The translations under genes were made by a program, and so were the position numbers. The notes under the pieces are model-generated. The model ran no database searches. It had not been told where the DNA came from and saw only the letters and a list, made by a program, of their open reading frames with translations. From Palsa-360 sp963719875 (GTDB taxonomy: Bacteria > Acidobacteriota > Terriglobia > Acidiferrales > UBA7541), in contig CAVRDJ010000002.1 of the NCBI GenBank assembly GCA_963719875.1, positions 434,001 to 498,000 of the forward strand: 64,000 nt of DNA, read 5' to 3'. Positions 7,842 through 15,244 of this stretch are shown here, piece after piece (within the stretch, counting starts at the first letter, position 1; the number at the start of each line of letters is the position of its first letter).

Positions 7842-8358
7842 AAGGACCTTAAATCGAGTGTTCGGCACACCGGCGGCGCATCCGTCGCCGGGACTTCGGC
7901 ACGAACCACCGCTGTCCGACATGACGGCGGAGCAAAATGCAATCATGGCCACGTGGCTGATGATCTACATGGAGTGCGCGAACATGGCCATCTCGCTCGC
8001 CTACCTCTTGCAGGCGCGGTCCGCGAGGGCGGAGATGTCGGGTAGAACCATCCGCAACCTGGATGTGGTCGTCGATCGGATCGGCATCCGTGGGAATGAC
8101 GCCCGCCTGCGTAGCATACTGACGCTGCGCGACGACCTCTCACGCGAGACGACGCCGCTTCCACCGGAAGTTCTGAAGGCAGGCGTTAAGGCAATCAACA
8201 ACCTGCTCGACGGGATCGCTCCCTTAGAGCCGCTTGTGAACTCAATCCTAAAGTACACCACCAAGTTGCAGCTCGCGCAGGAAGCCATCGCGCGCGTGTA
8301 TGACACGCTCGATGACATCAAGTTCGCGCGCTCCTTCGCGATGGAACTCGACGGGTGA
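7825..8358 (+). CDS. Helical hypothetical protein of the capsid operon
   Basis: 177 residues, ATG 7825 with AAGGGG upstream. The product is almost entirely helical: a hydrophobic segment at about 38-62 (MATWLMIYMECANMAISLAYLL), then amphipathic helices to the end. The hydrophobic segment could be membrane-embedded or a helical bundle core. No family recognised. It overlaps both neighbours by a few bases, so it is co-translated with them. Confidence 0.6.
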   Translation: MEPETERTLNRVFGTPAAHPSPGLRHEPPLSDMTAEQNAIMATWLMIYMECANMAISLAYLLQARSARAEMSGRTIRNLDVVVDRIGIRGNDARLRSILTLRDDLSRETTPLPPEVLKAGVKAINNLLDGIAPLEPLVNSILKYTTKLQLAQEAIARVYDTLDDIKFARSFAMELDG

Positions 8359-8630
8359 CGCCCATGCCGATCGGAGAGAAATCCCGTTTTCAACCGGCGC
8401 ACGTGCAGTTCTTCGATCCTCGTCGCGGGTATGGCCGCGCGTTTACTAAATCTGGCCGCCGGGTCTACATCCCTCGCCAAGCCTTGATCGACGAGGGCCT
8501 CGTCACGCTGGAGCCTGGCCCGATCGAGGTCTCATTGGATGAGCTTAACCCGTCGCGCGTCGAGCAGGTGAGGTTGCCAGAACCGGCGCCCGAGGAGAAG
8601 CCGAAGCCGGTGCCGAAAAAGCGCCGCTGA
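8355..8630 (+). CDS. Cold-shock-domain-like small protein
   Basis: 91 residues from GTG 8355 (overlapping the previous stop as GTGA), or 88 from ATG 8364. Residues about 18-60 (FFDPRRGYGRAFTKSGRRVYIPRQALIDEGL...LEPG) follow the cold-shock OB-fold pattern: K/FFD..KG.G(F/R)...G..V(F/Y)(V/I)....L...G....PG. The RNP motif aromatic residues are only partly kept. The tail is a Pro/Lys-rich basic stretch. It may bind RNA or single-stranded DNA. It is the last gene of the capsid run. Confidence 0.5.
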   Translation: MTPMPIGEKSRFQPAHVQFFDPRRGYGRAFTKSGRRVYIPRQALIDEGLVTLEPGPIEVSLDELNPSRVEQVRLPEPAPEEKPKPVPKKRR

Positions 8631-8715
8631 GATTCGGATTCGCGCAGCCCAGCGTGCAGGCGAGTTGCTTGCAGAAACGGGAGATGACTGGCGACGCAGG
8701 CCACGCGGAAAAAGT

Positions 8716-8736
8716 CATGTCGCCAGTGGCGACATG
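8716..8736. promoter_or_regulatory. Perfect 21-bp palindrome, probable operator
   Basis: CATGTCGCCA and TGGCGACATG flank one central base, with every position pairing. It lies 98 bp before the small HTH gene at 8835. A second perfect palindrome, ATCACGCGTGAT (8761-8772), lies between them. Both are likely repressor sites; which protein binds is unknown. Confidence 0.55.
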
Positions 8737-8834
8737 AGCCCAAGACTCGCCGACCTGGGCATCACGCGTGATCAATCCTCCGACTGGCAGCAGCTCGCTG
8801 GAAACGCGGCTGTATTCGTGAGACACTCGCACCA

Positions 8835-9089
8835 ATGAGCGCAATTCGAGAAGCACGAATCTCGGCCTCCCTCACGGCCGCAGAAGTAGGCCAAGCGATC
8901 GGCCGCACTGCCACTTGGCTCGGCATGGCGGAAGTCGGCGCAGTCGCTCTCAAACCCGAACACGAGAAAATCATCCTCGTCGCGATCGGCCGCCTCGAAC
9001 GCTTCACCGAGACGGTCCGCGCCGCTAAAGAAAAGCTGACAGCTGATCTCAAGTTGCCTCCTGCACGCAGTGCCGGTCACGCTCAGTGA
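8835..9089 (+). CDS. Cro/CI-like HTH protein
   Basis: 84 residues from ATG 8835. Residues about 4-45 (IREARISASLTAAEVGQAIGRTATWLGMAEVGAVAL) form a short HTH of the lambda-repressor type, followed by a long helix (HEKIILVAIGRLERFTETV...). No oligomerisation or protease domain is present, so it is Cro-like rather than CI-like. Two palindromes lie upstream. Confidence 0.6.
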   Translation: MSAIREARISASLTAAEVGQAIGRTATWLGMAEVGAVALKPEHEKIILVAIGRLERFTETVRAAKEKLTADLKLPPARSAGHAQ

Positions 9090-9147
9090 ATTGTGGCTGA
9101 GACTAGGTTCTCGGTTTCGCTTCAACTCCTAGGATGAAATGCGTGCC

Positions 9148-10041
9148 CTATAAGGGGGGTTGCCCTTCCGTTACTTGAGGACCCTCGGGGTGCTTTTTGA
9201 TCAGTTCGACGGCGGAGTCGATTGCAAAGCCGCTCACTATGCCCGAGTTGGTGTCGACCATCTGTTCTGTGTCTGCGAGCCTGAACTTTTCTCCCTTAAT
9301 CGTGACGATCCTCCACGGTTCAACGTCATGCAGGTCTTCACCCTGCTTAACTTTCTTTGGCTCAAGGACAGGCTTCAAATCAGGTTTATAGCCTGAGATG
9401 ACACCAGCGACTTTCATCACGTAGCCCGGTTGACCGAAGTCGCGGAAGACGATGGGCCCACCTGAGAAACCGGGATTATTATGACCATCCAGGAAGATAA
9501 CTGCACCAGTAGGTATCTGGAGTGTAGCCGACCAGACCGCCTTCTTGATAAACGGAATCGAGATGTGGTCGCCCACCTTCTCAAATCTAACATCGCTGAA
9601 GAACAGTTCCCCGTAAGGAAACCCGAGGAAATATGTGTCTTGGCCGAGTTGCATCCCGGCTTGGCCTGGCTCAAGGGGATAGTTGAGTGTGACCTGCTTG
9701 TCGGGGATGAGTACCGCTATGTCTATAGGATCCTCACATCGGAGAACTTTTACGTGAACTGACGTCCAACCATCTAGTCTGTGAACTCTGATCGAATCAT
9801 TGTCCTTCACAGCGGAGACTACGTGCTTCGCCGTGATGATATATTGCCGCCCGTCAACATCGACCGTGAAGCCGCTTCCGGCATCAGTTCCGACCTGAAT
9901 CAGCAGAACTCGCGTAAGAACATTGGTTGGGACTTGGCCATTGGCTGACGCAGCGGAGATCACGAAAAGTGCCAGTGCACAGACCGCTGGCCTTGTGAAC
10001 GCGAACCTTTGTGCTGTTCTTGTGTTAAGAAGGTTCATCAA
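9148..10041 (-). CDS. Secreted trypsin-like serine protease
   Basis: 297 residues, ATG 10041 with AGGAGG about 8 nt upstream. An N-terminal signal peptide (CALALFVISAASANG, residues 21-35) exports it. The trypsin_2 domain shows the triad His73 (ITAKHVV), Asp107 (DPIDIAVL) and Ser193 (NPGFSGGP). No PDZ domain follows, so it is smaller than DegP/DegQ. It lies against the direction of the capsid operon, between the HTH gene and the integrase, as expected for cargo. Its substrate cannot be inferred. Confidence 0.85.
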   Translation of the reverse strand: MMNLLNTRTAQRFAFTRPAVCALALFVISAASANGQVPTNVLTRVLLIQVGTDAGSGFTVDVDGRQYIITAKHVVSAVKDNDSIRVHRLDGWTSVHVKVLRCEDPIDIAVLIPDKQVTLNYPLEPGQAGMQLGQDTYFLGFPYGELFFSDVRFEKVGDHISIPFIKKAVWSATLQIPTGAVIFLDGHNNPGFSGGPIVFRDFGQPGYVMKVAGVISGYKPDLKPVLEPKKVKQGEDLHDVEPWRIVTIKGEKFRLADTEQMVDTNSGIVSGFAIDSAVELIKKHPEGPQVTEGQPPL

Positions 10042-10194
10042 AGCACCTCCTAGGATGCCGTAAGAAGACTACCTGTGGGCCGCTTCATAGTTGAAGGTAT
10101 CTGAAAGTTAGACCGTAATCAATCTAGCAAAAATATAACTAGGCGGCGTTGTGCCATCGGCCCAGAGTCTAGCCTACGTGCACGTCCGCACGTC

Positions 10195-10223
10195 TTGACC
10201 TCACGCGTCCAGTATAGTATAAT
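10195..10223 (+). promoter_or_regulatory. Sigma-70 promoter of the integrase gene
   Basis: TTGACC (10195-10200), an exact 17 bp spacer, and a perfect TATAAT (10218-10223). This is the best housekeeping promoter in the window. It reads toward the integrase 117 bp downstream. The spacer between the protease start and the integrase start (10042-10339) holds no gene. Confidence 0.8.
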
Positions 10224-10225
10224 AA

Positions 10226-10238
10226 CGTAATGATTACG
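10226..10238. promoter_or_regulatory. Palindromic operator over the integrase transcription start
   Basis: CGTAATGATTACG is a perfect 13 bp palindrome (one central base) beginning 2 bp after the -10 box. A protein bound here would block initiation. Confidence 0.55.
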
Positions 10239-10339
10239 CTTTAGTACTGGTGAAGCGGACCGAGACGAAAACGGGACGCGCCCGAGCTTGAGACTCGAAC
10301 ACGTCCCTGACCACAGTCGCCTTGTAAGGAGGCAACGAA

Positions 10340-11614
10340 ATGGCTTTACGAACTTTAGCACTACCCGCAGTCGCAGTGCCGCAAGAACACACTCCGCATC
10401 CGGATCCTGTCACGATTCCCGACCCTGCGCCCAAGCGCAAGCCCAGACGTGTGCGCTCGCAACGCGGCTCGATCGTGCGCCGCGGACGCTCCTGGATAGC
10501 GGTCTTCAGGACCCGCGAGGGCAAGCAGAAGTGGCGGACCTTCCACTCGAAATCCGAAGCGAACAATTGCCTGACGGACGCCCTGAAGCTGATCCGCGAG
10601 GACAAGTACACCGACGCGCGCCCGGAGCAGTTCTCCGTCTACGTCGAGCGCTGGCTCGTGCGCCGCGCCGTCACGGTGAAGCCGAACACGCTGCGGACCT
10701 ACACCACCATGTTCAAGAAGTACCTCACGCCGGCGTTCGGCGACGAGGACATGCGCGACGTGACGCGCGACGAGGTGCGGACGTTCACCTACCGGTTGCT
10801 CGCGCTCGGGAAGCTGACCGGGAGGTCCATCCGGATCATGTTGATCCTGCTGCACGACGTGTTCGACGACGCGATCGACGACAAGGTCGCGCAGACGAAC
10901 CCGGCGCACCGCCTGAACGTCGACCTTCCGGACGATTCCACGGCGCGCTACGTGCCGGAGCCGGAGGACGTCAGCGCCACGTTCGCGCAGCTCAACGAGA
11001 ATCCCGCCGTTCAGGTCTTCCTCGCCTTGACGGCGATGACTGGTCTGCGCCGTGGGGAAGCGCTCGGATTGTGGTGGGGCGACATCGATTGGCGCAAAGG
11101 CACGATCCGTGTCGAACGCTCCCTGACCCGGGCGAACCAGGCGTGTAGCAACACGTTCCGGAACATCGAGTGGGCGTACTCCACGACCCTCGCCGTCGTG
11201 CCGCCGAAGTCGAAGACCTCGCGGCGCACGGTGAACATGCCCGCGCAGCTCGAGGTCCTGCTCAAGCAATTGCGCGCGCTCACGCGCAACGAGAGCCCGT
11301 TCGTGTTCCAGCAGAACGCCGACGGCGCGCCGCTCGACCCGGACCTGCTCTACGACGTGCTCCACGACGCGCAAGACAGGGCGGACGTGAAGCGCTTCGG
11401 ATTCCACGGGCTCCGGCACCTCTACGCGAGCCGGTTGCAGGAAGCCGGGGCGTCTCCGGCGCACACGCGGGACCGCATGGGGCACTCGTCCATCACGATG
11501 ACGGACCGGTACTCGCATGACGTGGCGGACGGACGCGCTTTCTCGGATGCCGTGGCACGCACTTTCCCGTTCGGTGTTAGCAAGTTGTTAGAGGAAAAGA
11601 CCGCCTCGCGTTGA
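10340..11614 (+). CDS. Tyrosine recombinase / phage integrase
   Basis: 424 residues, ATG 10340 with GGAGG 8 nt upstream. A Pro-rich basic leader (20-45) is followed by an AP2-like arm-binding domain (about 42-90), a SAM-like core-binding domain (95-195) and the catalytic domain (205-400). Catalytic residues are Arg237 (TGLRRGE), probable Lys292, His356 and Arg359 (HGLRH), His382 (MGHSS) and Tyr391 (RYSHD). All are present, so it should be active. It ends 33 bp before the candidate right attachment site. Confidence 0.93.
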   Translation: MALRTLALPAVAVPQEHTPHPDPVTIPDPAPKRKPRRVRSQRGSIVRRGRSWIAVFRTREGKQKWRTFHSKSEANNCLTDALKLIREDKYTDARPEQFSVYVERWLVRRAVTVKPNTLRTYTTMFKKYLTPAFGDEDMRDVTRDEVRTFTYRLLALGKLTGRSIRIMLILLHDVFDDAIDDKVAQTNPAHRLNVDLPDDSTARYVPEPEDVSATFAQLNENPAVQVFLALTAMTGLRRGEALGLWWGDIDWRKGTIRVERSLTRANQACSNTFRNIEWAYSTTLAVVPPKSKTSRRTVNMPAQLEVLLKQLRALTRNESPFVFQQNADGAPLDPDLLYDVLHDAQDRADVKRFGFHGLRHLYASRLQEAGASPAHTRDRMGHSSITMTDRYSHDVADGRAFSDAVARTFPFGVSKLLEEKTASR

Positions 11615-11647
11615 GCTGCAAAGACTTAAGGGCGTGACGGGACGCCG

Positions 11648-11665
11648 GACTTTTGTCCTTGAGCT
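11648..11665. other. Candidate right attachment site
   Basis: GACTTTTGTCCTTGAG, partner of the repeat at 2069. It lies 33 bp after the integrase stop and before the promoter region of the next chromosomal gene, where an attachment site is expected. Confidence 0.4.
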
Positions 11666-11745
11666 AGCAGGTTCCGGCCAGTACCATCTTCTGCCAGTGT
11701 TTCGCGTCGTTCTGGACACGCGCACTTTCAGGGGAGCCAAGCACA

Positions 11746-12564
11746 ATGCCGCCCGCCATTAGCGAATGGTCGAATCTCATTCTCCGTTGGATCCACGTGC
11801 TCGCTGGTATTTTCTGGATCGGGCAAACGTATTACTTCACTAAGCTGGAAGGACGCATGGCTTTGGACGAGGTGACCGCGCGAAATTCCGGCAGGCTTCC
11901 GCAGGTTTGGCTGGTGCACAGCGGAAGCTTTTCCCTTGTGGAAAAGCAGGCGTCGCCGAAGGCCGTGCCGGCGAAGTTCTACTGGTTTCGTTGGGAAGCG
12001 TTGATCACGTGGGTTTCGGGGTTCCTGTTGCTGGGCCTGTTGTATTACTCCGGCGGTCTGCTGCTGGATGACAGCGTATCGAATATCGGCATGGGGACAG
12101 GAATCGCAATTGGGCTCGGCACGCTGATTGTGGGTTTTTCCGTGTACGAGGGGATTTGGATGTCACCACTCGGCCGAAACCCGCTACTTGCCAGTACGAT
12201 TTGCTTTCTGCTCGTCGTCGCGCTTGCCTATGGCCTGACCCATTTGATCAGCGGCCGCGCGGCTTACATCCATATCGGCGCGCTCTTCGGCACGATCATG
12301 ACCGCCAATGTTTGGATGCGCATCCTCCCCGCAACCCGTAAGATGCTAACCGCCATTCGCGAGGGAAAACCCATTGATCTCAAACTGGCGGAAAGTGCCA
12401 AAGGACGCACCATCCACAACACCTACATGACCGTCCCGCTGATCTTCCTGATGATCAGCAACCACTTTCCGACGGCCACCTACGGCACGAGTTACAACTG
12501 GCTGATTTTGTCAGCGCTGGTCCTGGCGGGCGGAGTCGCCGCCAAATTTATCTATCAGCCCTGA
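11746..12564 (+). CDS. PuuD-like membrane protein (urate oxidase N-terminal domain)
   Basis: 272 residues, ATG 11746 with GGGGAG upstream. It matches the Urate_ox_N/PuuD membrane domain: WIHVLAGIFWIGQTYY at the start, WLVHSGSF..VEKQ, then FYWFRWEALITWVSGF, and TANVWMRILPATRKML. About seven to eight membrane helices. Full-length PuuD urate hydroxylases carry a C-terminal cytochrome c domain, which is missing here (no CxxCH). It stands alone with no other purine gene near, so its role may be a haem-linked membrane function other than urate oxidation. Confidence 0.75.
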   Translation: MPPAISEWSNLILRWIHVLAGIFWIGQTYYFTKLEGRMALDEVTARNSGRLPQVWLVHSGSFSLVEKQASPKAVPAKFYWFRWEALITWVSGFLLLGLLYYSGGLLLDDSVSNIGMGTGIAIGLGTLIVGFSVYEGIWMSPLGRNPLLASTICFLLVVALAYGLTHLISGRAAYIHIGALFGTIMTANVWMRILPATRKMLTAIREGKPIDLKLAESAKGRTIHNTYMTVPLIFLMISNHFPTATYGTSYNWLILSALVLAGGVAAKFIYQP

Positions 12565-12606
12565 CGCATTTGCGCTGCACGGCTTGTGAACTTGCCGCTG
12601 CGTTCT

Positions 12607-13896
12607 CTAGAGACGCGTGAACTGCGCGGCCTCTGTTGACCCATCCAGCGCAGTTGTAGAAGAAGTTCCGCCGGCCACGGCCTGCTGCACCGCATCGAAG
12701 TATCCAGTGCCGACAAAACGCTGGTGTTTCACGGCGGCGTAGCCAGACTGTTCTTCGCTCGCAAACTCTTTTTCCTGCAAGCGGCAATACGCCGACATGC
12801 CGCTCTCCTTATAGCCGCAAGCGAGCTCGAACATGGACAGGTTCAGTGCATGGAAGCCTGCCAGCGTGATGAATTGGAATTTGTAGCCCATCGCGCCCAG
12901 CTCGCGCTGAAAACGGGCAATCGTGGCGTCGTCCAGATGCTTCTTCCAATTAAAGGACGGCGAGCAGTTGTATGCCAGCATTTTCCCTGGATACCGTGCG
13001 TGAATTCCTTCGGCGAACTCTCGTGCCTCGTCGAGATCGGGCTTCGAAGTCTCGCACCAGAGCAAGTCGACGTAGGGGGCATACGCAATGCCGCGCGCAA
13101 TCGCGGCTTCGAGCCCGCCGCGGACGCGATAGAACCCCTCCGACGTCCGCTCGCTCGAAAGGATGAATTCGCGGTCACGCGGATCGATGTCGCTGGTGAG
13201 CAAGCCGGCGCTGTCCGCGTCGGTTCGGGCCATCAGCAACGTGGGCACGCCCATCGTGTCCGCAGCCAGCCGCGCCGCAACCAGTTTTTGTACCGCCTCG
13301 ACGGTCGGCACAAGCACCTTGCCGCCCAGGTGTCCGCATTTCTTGGCCGAGGAAAGCTGGTCTTCAAAATGAACGCCCGCCGCCCCAGCCTCAATCATCG
13401 CCTTCATCAATTCAAAGGCGTTCAGGTTTCCGCCGAAACCCGCTTCGGCGTCGGCAAGCATTGGAGCAAACCAGTGAATCCCATTCTTGCCCTCCGAGTG
13501 GTGAACCTGATCGGCGCGGATCAGCGCTTGATTGATGCGGCGCACCAAATTCGGCACGCTGTTGGCCGGGTAGAGGCTCTGGTCAGGGTACATCTGCCCC
13601 GAGTCATTGGCGTCTGCGGCCGCTTGCCAGCCGCTGATGTAAATTGCCTGCAAGCCCGCGCTCACCTGCTGAACCGCCTGATTCCCGGTCACGGCACCCA
13701 GTGCCGCCACGTAGTCTTCGGTTTGCAACAAACTCCACAGACGGTCCGCGCCCAATTTGGCCAGGGTGTGCTCGATCTGAATGGAGCCCCGCAAACGCGC
13801 CACGTCCTCCGCGCTATAAGGACGTGTTATGCCTTCCCAGCGGGGGTCGGACTGCCATTCCAGTTCAAGATTCGCGATGAGTTCATTGTTCTTCAT
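12607..13896 (-). CDS. aceA: Isocitrate lyase
   Basis: 429 residues. I chose ATG 13896 because TAGGAG lies 6 nt upstream; the frame extends 14 codons further without support. It cleaves isocitrate to glyoxylate and succinate in the glyoxylate shunt. Seen are the N-terminal WEGITRPYSAEDV region and the active-site KKCGH motif (Cys187 in this numbering), preceded by AGVHFEDQ. NCSPSFNWKK and the FQFITLAGFH segment of the barrel follow. Length is typical of the bacterial enzyme. A LysR gene lies divergently upstream. Malate synthase is not in the window. Confidence 0.96.
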   Translation of the reverse strand: MKNNELIANLELEWQSDPRWEGITRPYSAEDVARLRGSIQIEHTLAKLGADRLWSLLQTEDYVAALGAVTGNQAVQQVSAGLQAIYISGWQAAADANDSGQMYPDQSLYPANSVPNLVRRINQALIRADQVHHSEGKNGIHWFAPMLADAEAGFGGNLNAFELMKAMIEAGAAGVHFEDQLSSAKKCGHLGGKVLVPTVEAVQKLVAARLAADTMGVPTLLMARTDADSAGLLTSDIDPRDREFILSSERTSEGFYRVRGGLEAAIARGIAYAPYVDLLWCETSKPDLDEAREFAEGIHARYPGKMLAYNCSPSFNWKKHLDDATIARFQRELGAMGYKFQFITLAGFHALNLSMFELACGYKESGMSAYCRLQEKEFASEEQSGYAAVKHQRFVGTGYFDAVQQAVAGGTSSTTALDGSTEAAQFTRL

Positions 13897-14287
13897 TTTT
13901 GCTCCTATAAGAACGATTTGAGAATAAAAATGCTCCAAACCTGCGCGGTATTTGCCGCGCGTTTTGTCCTAGCAAATTTTGTTAGAGGGGATGGCCGGGA
14001 GAAGGTTTTTGCGATTCGTTCCGGCCGCCATTCCACGTCACCGCGGAAAGGCCAGCCGGGGAACATCAACGCACCCAAACCCATCTACCGTACGAGGAAC
14101 CCGATCCATCCGAAAGACGCGACCCTGCGGTTTGCATCTACTCCATGAGTCACTTCGCGAAGTATGCCCAAAACGTGGTTATCAGTCAAACTGATTGTCA
14201 TAATCACGGTGATAGACTTTTGTTATCAGATTCGGTTATACTCTTGCTTCGGGGCGCCGCGTTTACGGAAAAAGTACTAGGAGTCCC
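13897..14287. promoter_or_regulatory. Divergent control region between aceA and the LysR gene
   Basis: 391 bp. It holds palindrome GCGCGG/CCGCGC (13943-13960), near-palindrome CTAGCAAA-T-TTTGTTAG (13969-13985) close to aceA, and ATCAGT-CAA-ACTGAT (14181-14195) close to the LysR gene. A possible -10 box for the regulator is TATACT (14237-14242). The last two palindromes have the short dyad form usual for LysR-family sites. Confidence 0.5.
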
Positions 14288-15229
14288 ATGGAATTCAATC
14301 AGCTCGAAACTTTCCTTGCCGTCGTTTCCTACGGCGGATTTCACCGCGCCGCCGGCGCGTTGCGCGTGAGCCAGCCGGCCGTCAGCGCGCGCATCAAGGC
14401 GCTCGAGGATTCGCTTGGCGTTCAGGTGTTCGAGAGGGTGCGGTCCCATCTGGAGTTGTCGCCCGCCGGTAAGGCGCTCCGCCCCCACGCGGAGAAACTG
14501 CTTCGGGACGTGGCACTGGCGCGGCAAGCCGTGCATGAACTCCAGCCGGCAGTCGGGGGCGCGCTGCGCGTCGCGGCTGCCTTTTCCATTAGCACCTACT
14601 TCTTGCCGGACGTAATGAAGGAGTACCAGGCTGCGAATCCTGGAACGGTCGTCAGTCTCCGTTCGGGAAATTCTCAGGACGTGCTCAAGATGGTTTTGGA
14701 TGGCGAGGCGGACATCGGTGTTGTCCGATCGGTCAACCATCCTGAGGTGGAGACCCTGACGCTGCGAGACGATCCGCTGATTCTGGTCGGCCATCCCGCG
14801 CACCCGGCAACACGGAAGCGGCGGGCTACGCTCGAAGAGGCGGAATCGTTTCCGCTGATTTTCTATGACAAAGGATCGAGCGACTGGACCCTGAGCCAGG
14901 GATTATTTCGCCGGGTAGGCCTGCTGCCAAACGTGGTGCTCGAAGTGGAGGGAATCGAAGCCGCCCGGCGTATGGTGGAACGCAAGCTGGGCCTGGCATT
15001 TCTTCCTCAGATCGCGGTCATGAGTGACTTGCAACGAGGGATACTGGTCGCCGTGGAGATCAGCAACGCGGAACCCGTGCAACGCAACATCGACGTGATT
15101 CACCCGCGCCATCGGCCGTTGACCAGGGACGCGCAGACTTTCCTCCTTGTGTTGAAGGCCGCAGCCGCCGTCGATACATCGTTTGCAAAAAAACGGCGAA
15201 AACATCACCGAACTTCCAAGAGGAAGTGA
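14288..15229 (+). CDS. LysR-family transcriptional regulator
   Basis: 313 residues, ATG 14288. The N-terminal winged HTH (residues 2-60: FNQLETFLAVVSYGGFHRAAGALRVSQPAVS) is unmistakable. A LysR substrate-binding domain follows (about 90-290), and a basic tail. It is divergent from aceA across a palindrome-containing region, the usual LysR arrangement, so isocitrate lyase is its likeliest target. Its effector is unknown. Confidence 0.92.
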   Translation: MEFNQLETFLAVVSYGGFHRAAGALRVSQPAVSARIKALEDSLGVQVFERVRSHLELSPAGKALRPHAEKLLRDVALARQAVHELQPAVGGALRVAAAFSISTYFLPDVMKEYQAANPGTVVSLRSGNSQDVLKMVLDGEADIGVVRSVNHPEVETLTLRDDPLILVGHPAHPATRKRRATLEEAESFPLIFYDKGSSDWTLSQGLFRRVGLLPNVVLEVEGIEAARRMVERKLGLAFLPQIAVMSDLQRGILVAVEISNAEPVQRNIDVIHPRHRPLTRDAQTFLLVLKAAAAVDTSFAKKRRKHHRTSKRK

Positions 15230-15244
15230 GCCCCGAACGGTCCA

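Larger units (their letters stand above)
2069..11665. mobile_element. Integrated capsid-bearing element (prophage-like or satellite-like)
   Basis: About 9.6 kb between two near-identical 17-18 bp direct repeats (2069-2085 and 11648-11665). It has a tyrosine integrase at the right end, several small HTH proteins, an excisionase-like protein, a HEPN-like/membrane pair at the left end and an HK97-fold major capsid protein. No portal, large terminase, protease, tail or replication gene could be found. Gene order, tight spacing and phage-type small DNA-binding proteins contrast with the flanking chromosome. The boundaries are inferred from the direct repeats and gene content; the element may be a decayed prophage or a capsid-encoding satellite. 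Confidence 0.65.

Noticed and set aside
10361..11518. 385-codon open frame on the minus strand
   Set aside because: Antisense to the integrase; Arg/Val-rich composition without a domain.
12724..14148. 474-codon open frame on the plus strand
   Set aside because: Antisense to isocitrate lyase, which has all its motifs.
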